A DNA stretch of 36,209 nucleotides from Oscillospiraceae bacterium (GTDB taxonomy: Bacteria > Bacillota > Clostridia > Oscillospirales > Ruminococcaceae), in the NCBI GenBank assembly GCA_022508885.1, contig JAFLUG010000011.1:1-36209 (forward strand). Reading direction: 5' to 3'. Both the position numbers and the translations under genes were made by a program. The number at the start of each line of letters is the position of its first letter. The first letter of the stretch is position 1. Under the pieces are notes generated by a model, which was given only the letters and a program-made list of their open reading frames with translations, searched no databases and was not told the DNA's origin. This document shows, piece by piece, positions 34,565-36,209 of this stretch.

Positions 34565-35257
34565 ATGAACAAAACAAAACGTATTATCGCGCTTATCCTC
34601 GCCGCAACGGCGACCCTCACCCTCGCCGCGTGCTCGAACGGCGAGCCAACAGACAGCGACCGGAATTCAAATAATTCCACGAGCAACACGACCGCGGACA
34701 ACTCGTCGTCTCCGGCGAATAACGGCGACTCGGAACCCGCCGGCTCCGCGTATGCCGACGCTGTCGCGGTGCTTGACGCCGTATGGGCGGCATATCCGGA
34801 GAGCGATAAGTTTCCGTTAATGGGCGGAAGCACCGATGTCGCTATAGAATATGACGGCAAGCCCGGTCCGTTTACGCTCACCATGACAAATGAAATAAAA
34901 AACAGCCTCAAGGTGACTGATAGTATCCTGCCGCAGATAAAGAACGCCGCAAGTATGATCCACATGATGAACGCTAACACGTTCACCTGCGCCGCGTTTG
35001 AGGTTGACGGCGATATCAACGCTTTCAGCACGGCTCTTGTTGACAGCGTAAACAGCACACAGTGGATGTGCGGCATACCCGAGACTGTTATGACCATAAA
35101 AGTCGGCAATTATCTCATTATGGCATTCGGCAACGGCGAAGTAATGGAGAAGTTCAAGACTGCCGCAACATCGGTCGACGGCGCGTCTATCGTTCATGAA
35201 GGTCCTATAAGCTTTGGCGGCGGCGACAATGGCGGCGGGATCGTTATTCCGTCCTGA
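34565..35257 (+). CDS. DUF4358-like lipoprotein
   Basis: A 230-residue secreted lipoprotein. The signal peptide (MNKTKRIIALILAATATLTL) ends in a lipobox LAAC, with Cys at residue 23. A Ser/Asn/Thr-rich linker (residues 25-60) precedes a globular part that looks like DUF4358 (VWAAYPESDKFPLMGG; FEVDGDINAFSTALVDSV). It begins 30 bases after the anti-sigma gene with AAGGAG before the ATG, so it may belong to the sigma operon. DUF4358 lipoproteins often lie near MBOAT acyltransferase genes, as here. Role unknown; probably cell-envelope. Confidence 0.8.
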   Translation: MNKTKRIIALILAATATLTLAACSNGEPTDSDRNSNNSTSNTTADNSSSPANNGDSEPAGSAYADAVAVLDAVWAAYPESDKFPLMGGSTDVAIEYDGKPGPFTLTMTNEIKNSLKVTDSILPQIKNAASMIHMMNANTFTCAAFEVDGDINAFSTALVDSVNSTQWMCGIPETVMTIKVGNYLIMAFGNGEVMEKFKTAATSVDGASIVHEGPISFGGGDNGGGIVIPS

Positions 35258-35311
35258 TTCGCATTATTTCCTGATTATACAAAAGTCTTTATGATAAAAA
35301 CCTCCACAATC

Positions 35312-35349
35312 GCGGCGGCACGGATTTTTCCAACTATCCGCGCCGCCGC
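35312..35349 (+). terminator. GC-rich hairpin before the MBOAT gene
   Basis: GCGGCGGC-A-CGGAT (35312-35325) pairs with ATCCG-C-GCCGCCGC (35336-35349), 13 pairs and one mismatch. The T-tail is weak (TGTTTG), so it may only reduce read-through into the gene at 35384. Confidence 0.55.
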
Positions 35350-35383
35350 TGTTTGTATACTTACCGAATAAAGGAGTTATAAA

Positions 35384-36209
35384 ATGCTCTTTTCAAGTAT
35401 TCCGTTTCTTTATTACTTCATCGTCATAACGCTCGTTCTGTATTTTATTTCACCGAAGAAACTGAAAAACGCGACTCTGCTTCTGACGAGCCTGTTTTTC
35501 TATTTCTGGGGCGAGCGCATGTACACGATCGTCATGATCGTCTCTATCCTGCTGGGGTATGTATTCGGACTTCTGATAGAACGCTTTCGCAACACAAAAG
35601 CGAAAAAGCCGCTCACCGCGATATCGGTAGCGCTGTCGCTTTCATTTCTGCTCTACTTCAAATACGCGGATTTCTTCATCGAGAATTTCAACGCTGTTAC
35701 GGGGCTATCCGTTCCGCTTCTACGAGTCGTTCTTCCTATCGGAATAAGCTTTTACACGTTCCAAATAATCAGCTATACCATTGACGTGGCGCGCGGCGAA
35801 CGCGCGCAGAAAAATCCCATAAGCCTCGGCGCGTATATAACCATGTTCCCGCAGCTTATTGCGGGTCCCATCGTCCGCTACTCCGATATTGACGCCGAGC
35901 TGCGCTCGCGCACTCACTCCGTCGCCGATACCGCGGAGGGCATCCGCCGCTTCATATTCGGACTTGCCAAGAAGATACTGATAGCAAACCAGCTTGGAGA
36001 GCTTGTCTCCCTTTACCGCGTGTCGGACGAGAAATCTGTTTTGTTCCATTGGCTTTACGCCATTGCTTTCTGTCTGCATATTTATTTCGATTTCTCCGGG
36101 TATTCCGACATGGCGATAGGTCTCGGGCGCATATTCGGCTTTCACTTCAACGAGAATTTCAATTACCCCTACATTTCCGCAAGCGTTACGGAATTCTGGC
36201 GCCGCTGGC
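35384..36209 (+). CDS. MBOAT O-acyltransferase, AlgI/DltB-like (cut by window end)
   Basis: The first 275 codons of a membrane-bound O-acyltransferase. The opening MLFSSIPFLYYFIVITLVLYF is typical of AlgI-like proteins, followed by several membrane helices, the conserved PIGISFYTFQIISYTIDV (near residue 120), FPQLIAGPIVRYSDI (near 155) and DFSGYSDMAIGLGRIFGF (near 235). The window ends in TEFWRRW, one codon before the expected active-site His. These enzymes acylate cell-surface polymers, usually with a partner encoded next to them (AlgJ- or DltD-like), which would lie beyond the window. The ATG has AAGGAG seven bases upstream. Confidence 0.92.
   Translation, partial: MLFSSIPFLYYFIVITLVLYFISPKKLKNATLLLTSLFFYFWGERMYTIVMIVSILLGYVFGLLIERFRNTKAKKPLTAISVALSLSFLLYFKYADFFIENFNAVTGLSVPLLRVVLPIGISFYTFQIISYTIDVARGERAQKNPISLGAYITMFPQLIAGPIVRYSDIDAELRSRTHSVADTAEGIRRFIFGLAKKILIANQLGELVSLYRVSDEKSVLFHWLYAIAFCLHIYFDFSGYSDMAIGLGRIFGFHFNENFNYPYISASVTEFWRRW

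Noticed and set aside
1-36209. CRISPR array, group II intron or IS element
   Set aside because: No regularly spaced repeats, no transposase or reverse-transcriptase motifs were seen; the only recombinase is the tyrosine integrase.

Overview
The window looks like a chromosome segment of a low-to-moderate GC Firmicute, most likely a gut Ruminococcus or a relative in the Oscillospiraceae. Pointers are AGGAGG-type ribosome sites before most genes, textbook TTGACA-N17-TATAAT promoters, DUF4143 and AlbA-type ATPases, an ECF sigma/anti-sigma pair and a FIST-GGDEF protein. Genus placement is inference; no rRNA or other marker gene is present.

A fragment of tRNA-Arg(ACG) (nucleotides 32-76, at 27384-27428), followed by a free-standing terminator, divides the window. 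To its left the DNA is visibly more AT-rich and mosaic: it reads as a genomic island, or several stacked ones. To its right the DNA is more GC-rich and looks like ordinary chromosome. No intact tRNA-Arg is in the window, so the other end of the island should lie beyond position 1.

Left part (1-5450): the first codons of a gene leaving the window, a small excisionase-like HTH protein, an AlbA_2/HATPase regulator with a repeated linker, a DUF4143 AAA ATPase, and a very AT-rich orphan gene of 501 codons. Next (about 5500-13310) comes a compact integrative element: a structured leader with a terminator-like hairpin, a primase-helicase, a HerA/FtsK-type ATPase, an excisionase and a tyrosine integrase carrying an inserted XRE-type HTH. 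No relaxase or capsid gene is seen. Then (13332-17916) come an ADP-ribosylglycohydrolase, a nuclease-helicase fusion overlapping a MazG-like pyrophosphohydrolase, a GNAT acetyltransferase and a remnant of a TauE/SafE transporter.

The most striking locus is 18061-26840 on the minus strand: a complete Wadjet anti-plasmid system in the order jetD-jetA-jetB-jetC, preceded by an AAA15/OLD-like ATPase that appears to be the first gene of the same operon, with one consensus promoter ahead of it. Between that promoter and the tRNA fragment lie an AT-rich palindrome, a possible ~60-nt small RNA and TGGGTACA repeats that may be integrase arm sites.

Right part (27586-36209): a FIST-GGDEF diguanylate cyclase with its own promoter; a coiled-coil/HTH protein preceded by a possible coupled leader peptide; a ClpP-like protease paired with a VirD4/TraG-like ATPase that lacks membrane anchors, behind a strongly folded leader RNA; an ECF sigma factor and anti-sigma factor that overlap; a lipoprotein; and an MBOAT acyltransferase cut by the window edge.

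The best candidates for something new are the five-gene ATPase-Wadjet operon, the ClpP-VirD4 pair with its leader RNA, the structured RNA upstream of the primase-helicase, and the orphan gene at 3945-5450. All calls come from reading the sequence; no database search was run.
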